Shown piece by piece: positions 37,187 through 45,137 of a DNA stretch of 64,000 nt. The stretch is taken from contig NZ_PKUU01000012.1 of NCBI RefSeq assembly GCF_002899675.1, positions 113,135-177,134 of the forward strand, given 5' to 3'. The stretch comes from Clostridium sp. chh4-2 (GTDB lineage: Bacteria > Bacillota > Clostridia > Lachnospirales > Lachnospiraceae). The number at the start of each line of letters is the position of its first letter. Position 1 is the stretch's first letter. Below the pieces are notes generated by a model, which was not told where the DNA came from, made no database searches, and saw only the letters and a program-made list of their open reading frames with translations. Both the position numbers and the translations under genes were made by a program.

Positions 37187-37555
37187 ATGCGTAAAAACAG
37201 TATTAAGAATACAAGAATCAATATGGAAGTCCAGCGGGAGATGAGCGAGATCATCCGCACTGAGATTAAAGATCCAAGAGTCCACGATGCTATGGTTACC
37301 GTAGTGGCCGTGGATGTGACTCCGGATCTGAAATACTGCAAAGCCTATATCAGCGTACTGGGCAGCGAAGAAGCTGCCCGGCACGCCATCGAAGGCTTAA
37401 AGAGTGCGGTTGGTTACGTGAGAAGAGAGCTGGCAAAAAGAATAAATCTGAGAAATACCCCGGAAATTACATTTGTACAGGATCAGTCCATCGAATATGG
37501 AGTGAACATGTCAAAATTAATCGATGAGGTAACTAAGGATTTAAAAGACGAGTAA
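37187..37555 (+). CDS. rbfA: 30S ribosome-binding factor A
   Basis: 122-aa KH-like protein for late 16S rRNA maturation. NTRINMEVQREMSEIIRTEI, DPRVHDAMVTVVAVDVTPDL and the RINLRNTPEITFVQD segment are all typical. Follows infB in the normal order; GGAGC precedes the ATG. Confidence 0.95.
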   Translation: MRKNSIKNTRINMEVQREMSEIIRTEIKDPRVHDAMVTVVAVDVTPDLKYCKAYISVLGSEEAARHAIEGLKSAVGYVRRELAKRINLRNTPEITFVQDQSIEYGVNMSKLIDEVTKDLKDE

Positions 37556-37594
37556 CAACTGATTAAGATGAGCAGTAAAAAAGGAGGATATGGA

Positions 37595-38554
37595 TTGAAC
37601 TTATTGGTAGAAAAATTAAAACAGGCAAAACGTGTGGCTATTCTCGGTCATGTTCATCCGGATGGAGACTGCGCAGGCTCCTGCCTGGGTCTGTACAATT
37701 ACCTTTCGGAAAATTATCCTGATCACTCCGCTGATATTTATCTGGAACCTTTGGCAGTTAAATTTAATTATCTGAAACATTTTGATAAGATAAACAGTGA
37801 TCCGTCCACAGGCAGGACATACGATCTCTGCGTCTGTTTAGACAGCAGCGACCGGGAACGGCTGGGGGATTTCGGAATCTATCTGGATACCGCGGCCGAC
37901 AGTCTCTGCGTGGACCATCACATCACCAATACCGGATACGCCAGGGACAATGTGGTCATCTCCGATGCCAGTTCCACCTGTGAAGTGTTATACGGACTTT
38001 TGGATGAAGAAAAGATCAGCAAAGAAGTGGCCGAGTGCATTTATACCGGAATCATTCATGACACCGGAGTGTTTAAATACAGCAATACTTCGGCCCATAC
38101 CATGATGGTGGCAGGAAAGCTGATGGAAAAGGGAATTGATTTTTCCAGCATCATTGACGACAGCTTTTACCGGAAAACCAATGTACAGAATCAGATCTTA
38201 GGACGTGCGCTTTTGGAGAGCATCACCTTTTTAGACGGCAGATGCATTTTCAGCGTGATACGGGCGAAGGATATGGAATTTTACGGTGTGGGAAGCAAGG
38301 ACATGGACGGCATCATCGATCAGCTGAGAATTACGGAAGGCATCGAATGCGCAGTCTTCATGTATGAAACCGGAAATCATGAATTCAAAGTGAGCCTGAG
38401 ATCCAACAGCATTGTGGATGTCAGCAAAATTGCCGCTTATTTCGGAGGCGGCGGACATGTGAGGGCAGCCGGCTGCACCATGTCAGGAAGTATTTACGAC
38501 GTGATAAACAATCTTTCTTCACATATAGAAAAACAGTTGAAAGCACAGGAATAA
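37595..38554 (+). CDS. nrnA: DHH-family nanoRNase/pAp phosphatase (NrnA-like)
   Basis: 319-aa phosphoesterase of the DHH/DHHA1 type that degrades short RNA oligonucleotides and 3'-phosphoadenosine 5'-phosphate. Metal-binding motifs are GHVHPDGDCAGS (near residue 19), CLDSSDRERLGD (near 81), VDHHITNTGYA (the DHH motif, near 105) and IHDTGVFKYSNT (near 153). The DHHA1 end has FGGGGHVRAAGC. TTG at 37595 behind AAAGGAGG is the best start. Confidence 0.92.
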   Translation: MNLLVEKLKQAKRVAILGHVHPDGDCAGSCLGLYNYLSENYPDHSADIYLEPLAVKFNYLKHFDKINSDPSTGRTYDLCVCLDSSDRERLGDFGIYLDTAADSLCVDHHITNTGYARDNVVISDASSTCEVLYGLLDEEKISKEVAECIYTGIIHDTGVFKYSNTSAHTMMVAGKLMEKGIDFSSIIDDSFYRKTNVQNQILGRALLESITFLDGRCIFSVIRAKDMEFYGVGSKDMDGIIDQLRITEGIECAVFMYETGNHEFKVSLRSNSIVDVSKIAAYFGGGGHVRAAGCTMSGSIYDVINNLSSHIEKQLKAQE

Positions 38555-38562
38555 GAAAAGTC

Positions 38563-40404
38563 ATGTACAACGGCGTAATTAATGTTTATAAAGAAAAAGG
38601 ATATACCTCTCATGACGTAGTTGCGAAAATGAGAGGTATTTTAAAACAGAAAAAGATCGGCCACACAGGCACCTTAGACCCGGATGCGGAAGGGGTGCTC
38701 CCGGTCTGCTTAGGCCAGGGGACCAAACTGTGCGATATGCTGACAGATAAAACGAAGACTTACCAGGCGGTTATGCTGTTGGGAACTGAAACGGACACTC
38801 AGGATACCACAGGAACCGTGCTGTCCCAAAAACCGGTAGAAGCCGGTCCGGAAGAAGTCACTGAGGCAGTTCTCAGTTTTCAGGGCCGCTATGACCAGAT
38901 TCCTCCCATGTATTCCGCTCTGAAAGTAAATGGAAAAAAGCTGTACGAGCTTGCCAGGGCGGGAAAAGAAGTGGAACGCCAGGCCAGGCCGGTGGAAATT
39001 TCGGACATCCGGATAGATGAAATCCATCTTCCCCGCGTTACCATGACCGTCAGCTGTTCCAAAGGGACTTACATCAGAACTCTTTGTTACGATATCGGCC
39101 GGAAGCTGGGCTGCGGCGGATGCATGGAAAAACTTCTGCGCACCAGAGTGGGGCAGTTTGAATTAAAAGACAGCTTAAAGCTTGGCGAGATCGAAGAGTT
39201 AGCCCATTCCGGCAGGATCGAAGAACATATTGTGGCGGTGGAAACTGTATTTTCTTCTTACGGGAAATTGAGAATGCAGCCTCAGTGGGATTCTCTTCTC
39301 CATAACGGCAATCCGTTTAGTGCCGAAAAGACTGATGCGGCCCCGGACTTTACGGTGACCGCTGATCCGGTGAGAGTTTATGACAGCCAGGGACATTTTC
39401 TTGGCATCTACAAGTACGAAGAAGAAAAACAACGGTACCAGCCTCAAAAGATGTTTTTGGGGGTGACTGAGATGAAATTTATTGACAGCGCGGATTTTAA
39501 GATCACAGAGCCGACCGTAGTGACGATTGGAAAGTTTGACGGACGCCACCGCGGCCACCAGAAGCTTTTAAACGAGATGCTTCAGTTAAAAGAGATGAAG
39601 GGCTACAAGCTGGCCGTATTCACCTTCAGCACAGTTCCGGGAACCCTGGTTTACGGAACCGCGCAGACCGTGATAACCACCAATCAGGAGCGGCGGAATA
39701 ACATGGAAAAGATCGGCGTGGACTATCTGGTGGAATACCCTTTCACCCAGGAAGTCTCCCACATGTCCCCACAACAGTTCGTAAAGACAATTCTGGCGGG
39801 CAAAATGAATGCCAAAGCCATTGTAGTCGGCACAGACTGCGGATTCGGGTACAAGAGGGCCGGCAATGCCGCCCTTTTAGCCGAACTGGCAGAGGAAAAC
39901 GGCTATGAACTGGTGGTAGTCACCAAAGAACGGGAGGACAGCCGGGACATCAGCAGCACCTACATCCGGGAAGAACTGGCAAAAGGCAACATCGAAAAAG
40001 TAAACGAACTTTTAGGACAGCCCTATGCAATTCACGGCACCGTGGTTCACGGCAATCACATAGGGGGCGCGGTTTTGGGCTTTCCAACCGCCAACATCAT
40101 CCCTCCGCCTGAAAAACTCCTTCCCCCCTTCGGCGTATACGTATCCCGCGTGTCCGTAGACGGCCAGACTTACCGCGGAATCACTAATATAGGAAGAAAG
40201 CCGACTGTGGAAGGAGAAAATCCCGTAGGCGTGGAAACATTTATCTTCCGCCTGGACCAGGATCTCTACGGAAAGAATATCGAAGTACAGCTTTTAAACT
40301 TCGAGCGCCCGGAAAAGAAATTCGACAGCCTGGAAGACTTAAAGAAACAGATAGACCGCGATAAAGAATATGGAGAGGCGTATTGCGATGAAGAGCAGCT
40401 GTGA
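38563..40404 (+). CDS. truB-ribF: Fused TruB (tRNA pseudouridine-55 synthase) and RibF (riboflavin kinase/FAD synthetase)
   Basis: A single 613-aa reading frame. Residues 1-302 are a full TruB: KKIGHTGTLDPDAEGVLPVC with the catalytic aspartate (near residue 38), the YSALKVNGKKLYELAR motif and SCSKGTYIRTLCYDIG. Residues about 304-613 are a full RibF: VVTIGKFDGRHRGHQKLL (nucleotidyltransferase HxGH) near residue 327, GTDCGFGYKRAGNA and SSTYIREELAKG, then the riboflavin kinase part VLGFPTANI with NIGRKPTVEGENP. No stop separates them; truB and ribF are normally adjacent separate genes. An internal ATG at 39472 with GGGGGTGA upstream could also give RibF alone. It ends overlapping the DUF6472 gene. 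Confidence 0.9.
   Translation: MYNGVINVYKEKGYTSHDVVAKMRGILKQKKIGHTGTLDPDAEGVLPVCLGQGTKLCDMLTDKTKTYQAVMLLGTETDTQDTTGTVLSQKPVEAGPEEVTEAVLSFQGRYDQIPPMYSALKVNGKKLYELARAGKEVERQARPVEISDIRIDEIHLPRVTMTVSCSKGTYIRTLCYDIGRKLGCGGCMEKLLRTRVGQFELKDSLKLGEIEELAHSGRIEEHIVAVETVFSSYGKLRMQPQWDSLLHNGNPFSAEKTDAAPDFTVTADPVRVYDSQGHFLGIYKYEEEKQRYQPQKMFLGVTEMKFIDSADFKITEPTVVTIGKFDGRHRGHQKLLNEMLQLKEMKGYKLAVFTFSTVPGTLVYGTAQTVITTNQERRNNMEKIGVDYLVEYPFTQEVSHMSPQQFVKTILAGKMNAKAIVVGTDCGFGYKRAGNAALLAELAEENGYELVVVTKEREDSRDISSTYIREELAKGNIEKVNELLGQPYAIHGTVVHGNHIGGAVLGFPTANIIPPPEKLLPPFGVYVSRVSVDGQTYRGITNIGRKPTVEGENPVGVETFIFRLDQDLYGKNIEVQLLNFERPEKKFDSLEDLKKQIDRDKEYGEAYCDEEQL
39459..39474 (+). promoter_or_regulatory. Internal ribosome-binding site and ATG for RibF alone
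   Basis: GGGGGTGA (39459-39466), 5 bp, then ATG at 39472 in frame (MKFIDSADFKI). This is exactly at the TruB/RibF junction and looks like a fossil or still active ribF start site. Confidence 0.5.
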
Positions 40405-40564
40405 TACCTGCAACTTTTATGTATACGATGAAGATTACGAATGCTATACCTGCGAAGTGAACCTGGACGAAGACGAATACTACCGCTTCGTCACCAACGA
40501 CCGCTGGTCATGCCCCCACTACAGATCCGACGACGAATATAAAATCGTCCGCCACCAGCTTTGA
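40388..40564 (+). CDS. DUF6472-type small cysteine-rich protein
   Basis: 58-aa acidic protein with five cysteines in CDTCNFYVYDEDYECYTC and CPHYRSDDEY, suggesting a small zinc or metal site. It resembles the DUF6472 family common in Lachnospiraceae, of unknown function. ATG at 40388 behind GGAGAGG lies inside the end of the TruB-RibF gene, so it is the last gene of the operon. The giant hairpin region begins directly after its stop. Confidence 0.75.
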   Translation: MKSSCDTCNFYVYDEDYECYTCEVNLDEDEYYRFVTNDRWSCPHYRSDDEYKIVRHQL

Positions 40565-40574
40565 GGGGGGGTAC

Positions 40575-40872
40575 GCGAATAGAATCCGTTCAGCCGGAAA
40601 GGCCGGAGGCCGGGTCCGGTGGGGTGGAGGCGACTATGCAGGAGATCGGTAATTTTTGGTAAAAAAAGGCAGGAAAAGATGGGTGAATGTTGATTTCCGT
40701 ATCAACATTCAAGGCGCCCCTGAGGGGAGAAGTTATAAAAAGTTCTCCCCGAATGGCGCCGATCCCATCTTTTCCTGTCTTTTTTTACCAAAAATTACCG
40801 ATCTCCTGCATAGTCGCCTCCACCCCACCGGACCCGGCCTCCGGCCTTTCCGGCTGAACGGATTCTATTCGC
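40575..40872 (-). repeat. Giant fold-back element A (109-bp arms)
   Basis: Left arm 40575-40683 and right arm 40764-40872 are complementary at 108 of 109 positions; the single difference becomes a G-U pair in RNA. The 80-bp centre folds as two hairpins: TGAATGTTGAT/ATCAACATTCA, and GGCGCC/GGCGCC enclosing GGGGAGAA/TTCTCCCC. Read on the minus strand the centre matches that of element C at 63281-63574 in sequence and structure, so the element is oriented with ychF. No target duplication and no coding frame is seen. Confidence 0.95.
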
Positions 40873-40879
40873 TGTGTAT

Positions 40880-41089
40880 TGGCGGGTCCGAAACCATTTG
40901 GAGTGATTCGGAAGATGTTAGAGAAAAGAGTGCCGGATTCAGGGATGGGGAACGGGATATCATTCCGTTCCCCAAAGGCAACGCGGAGGAAAAATTCTTC
41001 AGAATTTCTTCCGTAGCTTTGCCTGTGCCCTGAATCCGGCATTCTTTTCTCTTACATCTTCCCATCACGGAAACTGGTTTCGGGCGCCA
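40880..41089. repeat. Giant fold-back element B (34-bp core arms, imperfect outer arms)
   Basis: Core arms 40911-40944 and 41028-41061 pair over 34 bp with one mismatch and one G-T. Outer arms continue imperfectly: CCGAAACCA/TGGTTTCGG, GTGAT/ATCAC and TGGCG/CGCCA. The 83-bp centre again holds two hairpins: GGGGAACGG/CCGTTCCCC, and AGGCAA/TTTGCCT enclosing a CGGAGGAAA/TTTCTTCCG stem. Same plan as element A, which ends 7 bp away, but the loop sequences are not the same. Confidence 0.85.
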
Positions 41090-41130
41090 CTGCACCCTCC
41101 CGGCCCGTCCGCACCCTTCTTGGGCGTACC

Positions 41131-42228
41131 CTACACATTAAACCGGAAAAGAATAACATCCCCATCTTTTACTACGTATTCTTTGCCTTCCAGTCTTACT
41201 AAGCCTTTTTCTTTGGCTGCGCTGTAGGCTTTGCAGTCTAAAAGATCCTGATAGTTGACCACTTCGGCGCGGATGAAGCCGCGTTCGAAATCGGTGTGGA
41301 TCTTTCCTGCTGCCTGAGGAGCTTTTGTTCCGGCTTTGATGGTCCAGGCTCTTGTTTCCTGTGGGCCGGCGGTCAGATAGCTTAACAGGCCTAACAGGCT
41401 GTAGCTGGCGGCGATCAGTTTTTCCAGGCCGGATTCTTTAAGACCCAGGTCCTCTAAGAACATCTTCTTTTCGTCTTCCTCTAATTCGGCAATTTCCTGT
41501 TCGATCTGTGCGCAGATTACGAATACTTCGCTGTTGTTTTCTGCGGCAAATTCACGGACTTTCTGTACGTATGGGTTGCTCGCGCCGTCATCTGCCAAGT
41601 CGTCTTCGGCTACGTTGGCAGCGAAAATCACCGGTTTGTAGGTGAGAAGATTTAAGGATGCGATGAAAGCGGATTCGTCTTCGTCGCTGCATTCAAAGCT
41701 TCTTGCCAGCTTGCCGTCTTCCAGATGGGCTTTTAGTGCTTTTAAGATGACCAGTTCCTTTGCAAGGGCCTTGTCATTGTTGGCGGCTTTCTGGGTTTTG
41801 GCGATTCTTCTTTCCAGGATTTCTAAGTCGGAGAAGATCAGTTCCAGATCGATTGTTTCAATGTCGCGGAGCGGGTCTACGGAGCCGTCCACGTGGATTA
41901 CGTTGGGATCTTCAAAGCAGCGGACTACATGTACGATCGCATCAACTTCACGGATGTTGGATAAGAACTGGTTTCCAAGTCCTTCGCCTTTGGAAGCGCC
42001 CTTTACCAAACCTGCGATATCGACAAATTCGATAACGGCTGGAGTGATCTTTTCTGAATCGTATAAGTCAGCTAAGAGCTGTAATCTGTGGTCCGGTACT
42101 GGAACTACCCCCACATTGGGATCTATGGTACAGAATGGGTAGTTGGCAGATTCTGCCCCCGCTTTTGTCAATGAGTTGAAGAGGGTACTTTTGCCTACAT
42201 TTGGTAAGCCGACAATCCCTAATTTCAT
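41131..42228 (-). CDS. ychF: Redox-regulated ATPase YchF (Obg-like)
   Basis: 365-aa P-loop NTPase that hydrolyses ATP and associates with ribosomes. LGIVGLPNVGKSTLFNSLTK is the G1 motif, DIAGLVKGASKGEGLGNQFL the G3 region, and the C-terminal TGS domain ends KAYSAAKEKGLVRLEGKEYV...FRFNV. A coiled-coil insertion lies near residues 135-170. Divergent from lgt and convergent with the infB operon. Confidence 0.96.
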   Translation of the reverse strand: MKLGIVGLPNVGKSTLFNSLTKAGAESANYPFCTIDPNVGVVPVPDHRLQLLADLYDSEKITPAVIEFVDIAGLVKGASKGEGLGNQFLSNIREVDAIVHVVRCFEDPNVIHVDGSVDPLRDIETIDLELIFSDLEILERRIAKTQKAANNDKALAKELVILKALKAHLEDGKLARSFECSDEDESAFIASLNLLTYKPVIFAANVAEDDLADDGASNPYVQKVREFAAENNSEVFVICAQIEQEIAELEEDEKKMFLEDLGLKESGLEKLIAASYSLLGLLSYLTAGPQETRAWTIKAGTKAPQAAGKIHTDFERGFIRAEVVNYQDLLDCKAYSAAKEKGLVRLEGKEYVVKDGDVILFRFNV

Positions 42229-42344
42229 ATGATTTACCTTCTTTCGTTCTTAATAGCTTTTATAGAATATCATAGAATCTTTGAAAATAAAAGGACTAAA
42301 CGAGTAAATGTCGAAATCTGAAGGATAATGTCGTGCGAATTAAT

Positions 42345-42373
42345 TTGATTTTTGGTATTTTTAGGGGTAAAAT
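42345..42373 (+). promoter_or_regulatory. lgt promoter
   Basis: TTGATT, 17 bp, TAAAAT, ending 27 bp before the GTG start. Confidence 0.55.
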
Positions 42374-42400
42374 AGAGAAAACCTTGAAAGGAGAATAGAT

Positions 42401-43282
42401 GTGATAAATGGGACGGACATAAGTTTCGTGAATCTTGGGATTACGATTGAGCATCTGCGGAGCAGTGTTACCGTCTTTGGATTCCGGATTGCATTTTATG
42501 CCATTATCATTGTGATCGGCATGATGGCCGGGATATGGATCGCACAGAAAGATGCAAAGCGCCGGGGACAAGATCCGGAGCTGTATTTTGATTTTGCTTT
42601 ATATGCAATTGTATGTTCCATCATAGGTGCAAGAATCTATTATGTAATATTTGCATGGGATAATTACAAAGACGACTTGTGGCAGATATTTAACACCAGA
42701 GCCGGCGGATTGGCAATTTATGGTGGAGTAATAGCAGCTGTTATCACATTGGCTGTATTTTCTAAAATTAAAAAAGTATCCTTTTTTTCAATGGCAGACA
42801 GTGGAGTGTTAGGTCTGGTAGCGGGACAGATCATCGGACGCTGGGGAAATTTCTTCAACTGCGAGGCATTCGGCGGCTATACCAACGGTATTTTTGCTAT
42901 GAGGATCAGGCGGGCTTTAGTTAGTGAGAGTATGATATCACAGGATTTAGTCGATCATTTGATTGTGGACAACGGGGTTGAATACATTCAGGTGCATCCG
43001 ACTTTTTTGTATGAGTCTTTGTGGAATCTTGGATTATTGGCATTTATGTTATGGTATCGGAAACACAAGAAATTTGAAGGTGAAATGATGTGGATTTATC
43101 TTCTGGGATATGGACTTGGACGCTTCTGGATAGAAGGGCTTCGTACTGACCAGCTCATACTGTTTTCTACGGGTATCCCGGTGTCACAAGCTTTATCAAT
43201 AGTTATGGTGATTGTATCAGCGGTGGTAATTTGTTTCAAACGGAGCCAATTATCTCATCATCAGGCTATAAAGAAGAATTAA
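42401..43282 (+). CDS. lgt: Prolipoprotein diacylglyceryl transferase
   Basis: 293-aa membrane enzyme that adds diacylglycerol to the lipobox cysteine of prolipoproteins. About seven helices. Lgt signatures seen are RIYYVIFAWDNY, GGLAIYGGVIAA, the GQIIGRWGNFFNCEAFGG motif near residue 143 and VHPTFLYESLWNL near residue 198, plus GRFWIEGLRTD. GTG start behind AAAGGAGAA. Confidence 0.95.
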   Translation: MINGTDISFVNLGITIEHLRSSVTVFGFRIAFYAIIIVIGMMAGIWIAQKDAKRRGQDPELYFDFALYAIVCSIIGARIYYVIFAWDNYKDDLWQIFNTRAGGLAIYGGVIAAVITLAVFSKIKKVSFFSMADSGVLGLVAGQIIGRWGNFFNCEAFGGYTNGIFAMRIRRALVSESMISQDLVDHLIVDNGVEYIQVHPTFLYESLWNLGLLAFMLWYRKHKKFEGEMMWIYLLGYGLGRFWIEGLRTDQLILFSTGIPVSQALSIVMVIVSAVVICFKRSQLSHHQAIKKN

Positions 43283-43323
43283 TGAGTCTTTGTTAAGACC
43301 ATTCTCCTTTCAGGATAACTCCA

Positions 43324-43352
43324 TTGACAGATTGCAGAATGCAGGATATGTA
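43324..43352 (+). promoter_or_regulatory. Possible promoter of the Spo0E-like gene
   Basis: Perfect TTGACA, 17 bp, TATGTA (4 of 6). It lies 58 bp before the small gene. Confidence 0.4.
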
Positions 43353-43409
43353 TTATGTCATTTGGGAGTAAACAAACATAATATATAGTGCACATAAGGA
43401 GAAAAAGAT

Positions 43410-43565
43410 ATGACAGTTTCCAAAGAAGAATTAATTGCAGAGATAGAAGAAGCCAGACAACGGCTGAATTACAGTATTGATTCCAAAAGAGAGTATGAAA
43501 TCATCTATAAAAACAGCGTGGAGCTGGATTTATTGATCGAACAATATATGGTAGCGGGGTATTAA
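43410..43565 (+). CDS. Spo0E-like aspartyl-phosphate phosphatase
   Basis: 51-aa protein (MTVSKEELIAEIEEARQRLN... ending EQYMVAGY). The pattern of a first amphipathic helix, a short turn and then NSVELDLLIEQYM matches the Spo0E family motif SxELDxLIxxY. Such proteins dephosphorylate Spo0A-P and delay sporulation. AAGGAGA precedes the ATG with good spacing, a promoter lies upstream and a strong terminator follows, so this is a real single-gene unit. Confidence 0.8.
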   Translation: MTVSKEELIAEIEEARQRLNYSIDSKREYEIIYKNSVELDLLIEQYMVAGY

Positions 43566-43580
43566 ATAAGAAGCATATGT

Positions 43581-43619
43581 AGAGGCAGCTGCGAGAGGAT
43601 CGCAGCTGCCTCTTTTTTT
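43581..43619 (+). terminator. Strong terminator after the Spo0E-like gene
   Basis: AGAGGCAGCTGCGA pairs perfectly with TCGCAGCTGCCTCT (14 bp), followed by seven T. Confidence 0.92.
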
Positions 43620-43643
43620 CGGCCTCTTTTTTGGAAAAATTTC

Positions 43644-43672
43644 TTGCTATTTCCTTACAAATATACTAGAAT
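43644..43672 (+). promoter_or_regulatory. Promoter of the mra/fts cluster
   Basis: TTGCTA, 17 bp, TAGAAT. The transcript would start at the first MraZ repeat. Confidence 0.5.
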
Positions 43673-43680
43673 GATAATAC

Positions 43681-43740
43681 AAGTGGTAGAAAGTGGTTCA
43701 AAGTGGTAGATAATGGTAGCTAATGGCTGCTGAGTGGTAT
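43681..43740 (+). promoter_or_regulatory. MraZ operator: six 10-bp direct repeats
   Basis: Six consecutive decamers, read from 43681: AAGTGGTAGA, AAGTGGTTCA, AAGTGGTAGA, TAATGGTAGC, TAATGGCTGC, TGAGTGGTAT. A TGG core recurs every 10 bp, the helical repeat, as in the MraZ boxes by which MraZ represses its own operon. Family sites usually have three or four repeats; here there are six, the last ones less conserved. Confidence 0.8.
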
Positions 43741-43755
43741 GATTGGGTGATTACT

Positions 43756-44181
43756 ATGTTTATGGGCGAATATAATCATACAGTAGATGCGAAGGGACGC
43801 GTAATTGTACCTTCTAAATTTAGAGAACAGCTGGGCGAGGAATTCGTTGTGACGAAGGGACTGGATGGCTGTTTGTTTGTGTATGAAAATTCCGAATGGA
43901 AAGCCCTTGAAGAAAAGCTCCACACATTACCGCTTACCAATGCCAATGCCAGAAAGTTTTCAAGATTTTTCCTGGCAGGAGCCACCACCTGTGAAGTGGA
44001 CAAGCAGGGCAGAATCCTTTTGCCCGCAGTACTTCGCGATTTTGCAAAGATTGAGAAGGAAGCAGTGCTTGTAGGTGTCGGCAGCAGGATTGAAATTTGG
44101 AGTAAGGAATCCTGGATCGAAACCAACTCTTACGATGACATGGAAGAAATAGCTGAGAATATGGAAGGGCTGGGAATATAA
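43756..44181 (+). CDS. mraZ: Transcriptional regulator MraZ
   Basis: 141-aa SpoVT/AbrB-like regulator forming rings and binding repeat DNA at its own promoter. Two DxxxR motifs are visible ([14 protein letters not shown] near residue 11 and [14 protein letters not shown] near residue 82). The ATG at 43756 (MFMGEYNHT) matches the family start; an ATG at 43723 would lie inside the operator repeats. Its stop overlaps the rsmH start by one base. Confidence 0.93.
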   Translation: MFMGEYNHTVDAKGRVIVPSKFREQLGEEFVVTKGLDGCLFVYENSEWKALEEKLHTLPLTNANARKFSRFFLAGATTCEVDKQGRILLPAVLRDFAKIEKEAVLVGVGSRIEIWSKESWIETNSYDDMEEIAENMEGLGI

Positions 44182-45116
44182 TGTTTGAACACAAATCAGT
44201 TCTGTTAGAGGAAACCGTAGACAGTCTGGCCATTAAGCCGGATGGGATCTATGTGGATGGGACACTGGGCGGTGGAGGACATGCCTTTCATGTGTGTTCC
44301 CGTTTAGGGGAACATGGGCGTCTGATCGGGATCGATCAGGACGCGGACGCAATTGCTGCGGCTACAGACCGTTTGAAGCAATTTTCAGATAAAGTCACCA
44401 TTGTAAGAAACAATTACAAGAACATGAAGGAAGTACTGAACGATCTGGGCATCGATAAGGTAGACGGGATCTATCTGGATCTGGGCGTCTCCTCTTACCA
44501 GCTGGATACGGCTGAAAGAGGCTTTACTTATCGGGAAGAAGATGCGCCGCTTGATATGAGGATGGATCAGAGAAATCCACGCACAGCGGCCGATATTATT
44601 AATACTTATGATGAAATGGATTTATATCATATAATCCGGGACTACGGCGAAGACCGGTTTGCTAAGAATATTGCTAAACATATCGTAAAAGCACGACAGG
44701 AAAAGCCGATAGAGACCACCGGGGAACTGATTGAGATTATAAAAGCAGCCATTCCTGCCAAGGTGAGGGCCACCGGAGGACATCCGGCCAAACGGACCTT
44801 TCAGGCGATACGGATTGAGCTGAATCAGGAACTGGAAGTTCTTAACAGTTCAATTGATACCATGATTGATTTGCTGAACCCGGGGGGAAGGCTCAGCATC
44901 ATTACATTCCATTCCCTAGAGGATAGGATTGTAAAAAACAGGTTTCGAACCAATGAAAACCCATGCACCTGTCCGCCGGATTTTCCTGTTTGTATGTGCG
45001 GCAAGGTGAGCAAGGGGCGTGTGGTTACGAGAAAACCGATTATACCGACGGAAGAGGAATTGACAGAGAATAAACGGTCGAAAAGTTCTAAGTTAAGAGT
45101 TTTCGAACGCGTTTAA
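44181..45116 (+). CDS. rsmH: 16S rRNA (cytosine-1402-N4)-methyltransferase
   Basis: 311-aa SAM-dependent methyltransferase. [20 protein letters not shown] and [13 protein letters not shown] form the SAM-binding start, [20 protein letters not shown] and [13 protein letters not shown] are family signatures, and the end carries a cysteine-rich [16 protein letters not shown] zinc-like segment typical of RsmH. Coupled to mraZ by a TAATG overlap. Confidence 0.96.
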   Translation: MFEHKSVLLEETVDSLAIKPDGIYVDGTLGGGGHAFHVCSRLGEHGRLIGIDQDADAIAAATDRLKQFSDKVTIVRNNYKNMKEVLNDLGIDKVDGIYLDLGVSSYQLDTAERGFTYREEDAPLDMRMDQRNPRTAADIINTYDEMDLYHIIRDYGEDRFAKNIAKHIVKARQEKPIETTGELIEIIKAAIPAKVRATGGHPAKRTFQAIRIELNQELEVLNSSIDTMIDLLNPGGRLSIITFHSLEDRIVKNRFRTNENPCTCPPDFPVCMCGKVSKGRVVTRKPIIPTEEELTENKRSKSSKLRVFERV

Positions 45117-45137
45117 GTTTTAAGGGAGGATAGGAGT

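Larger units (their letters stand above)
40569..41131. other. Whole convergent intergenic region bounded by an 8-bp inverted repeat
   Basis: GGGTACGC (40569-40576) and GCGTACCC (41124-41131) are perfectly complementary and lie right next to the stops of the DUF6472 gene and ychF. Everything between is the two giant hairpins described separately; there is no credible gene. 41090-41123 outside the hairpins is C-rich with nothing recognised. Confidence 0.5.

Noticed and set aside
40575..41089. Interpretation as plain bidirectional terminators between convergent operons
   Set aside because: Arms over 100 bp and a conserved two-hairpin core go far beyond a terminator; the same core also occurs after sigE. 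A side role in termination remains possible.
40656..41095. Frames of 76-125 aa on both strands in the hairpin region
   Set aside because: They mirror each other because the DNA is an inverted repeat; no ribosome-binding site or domain.
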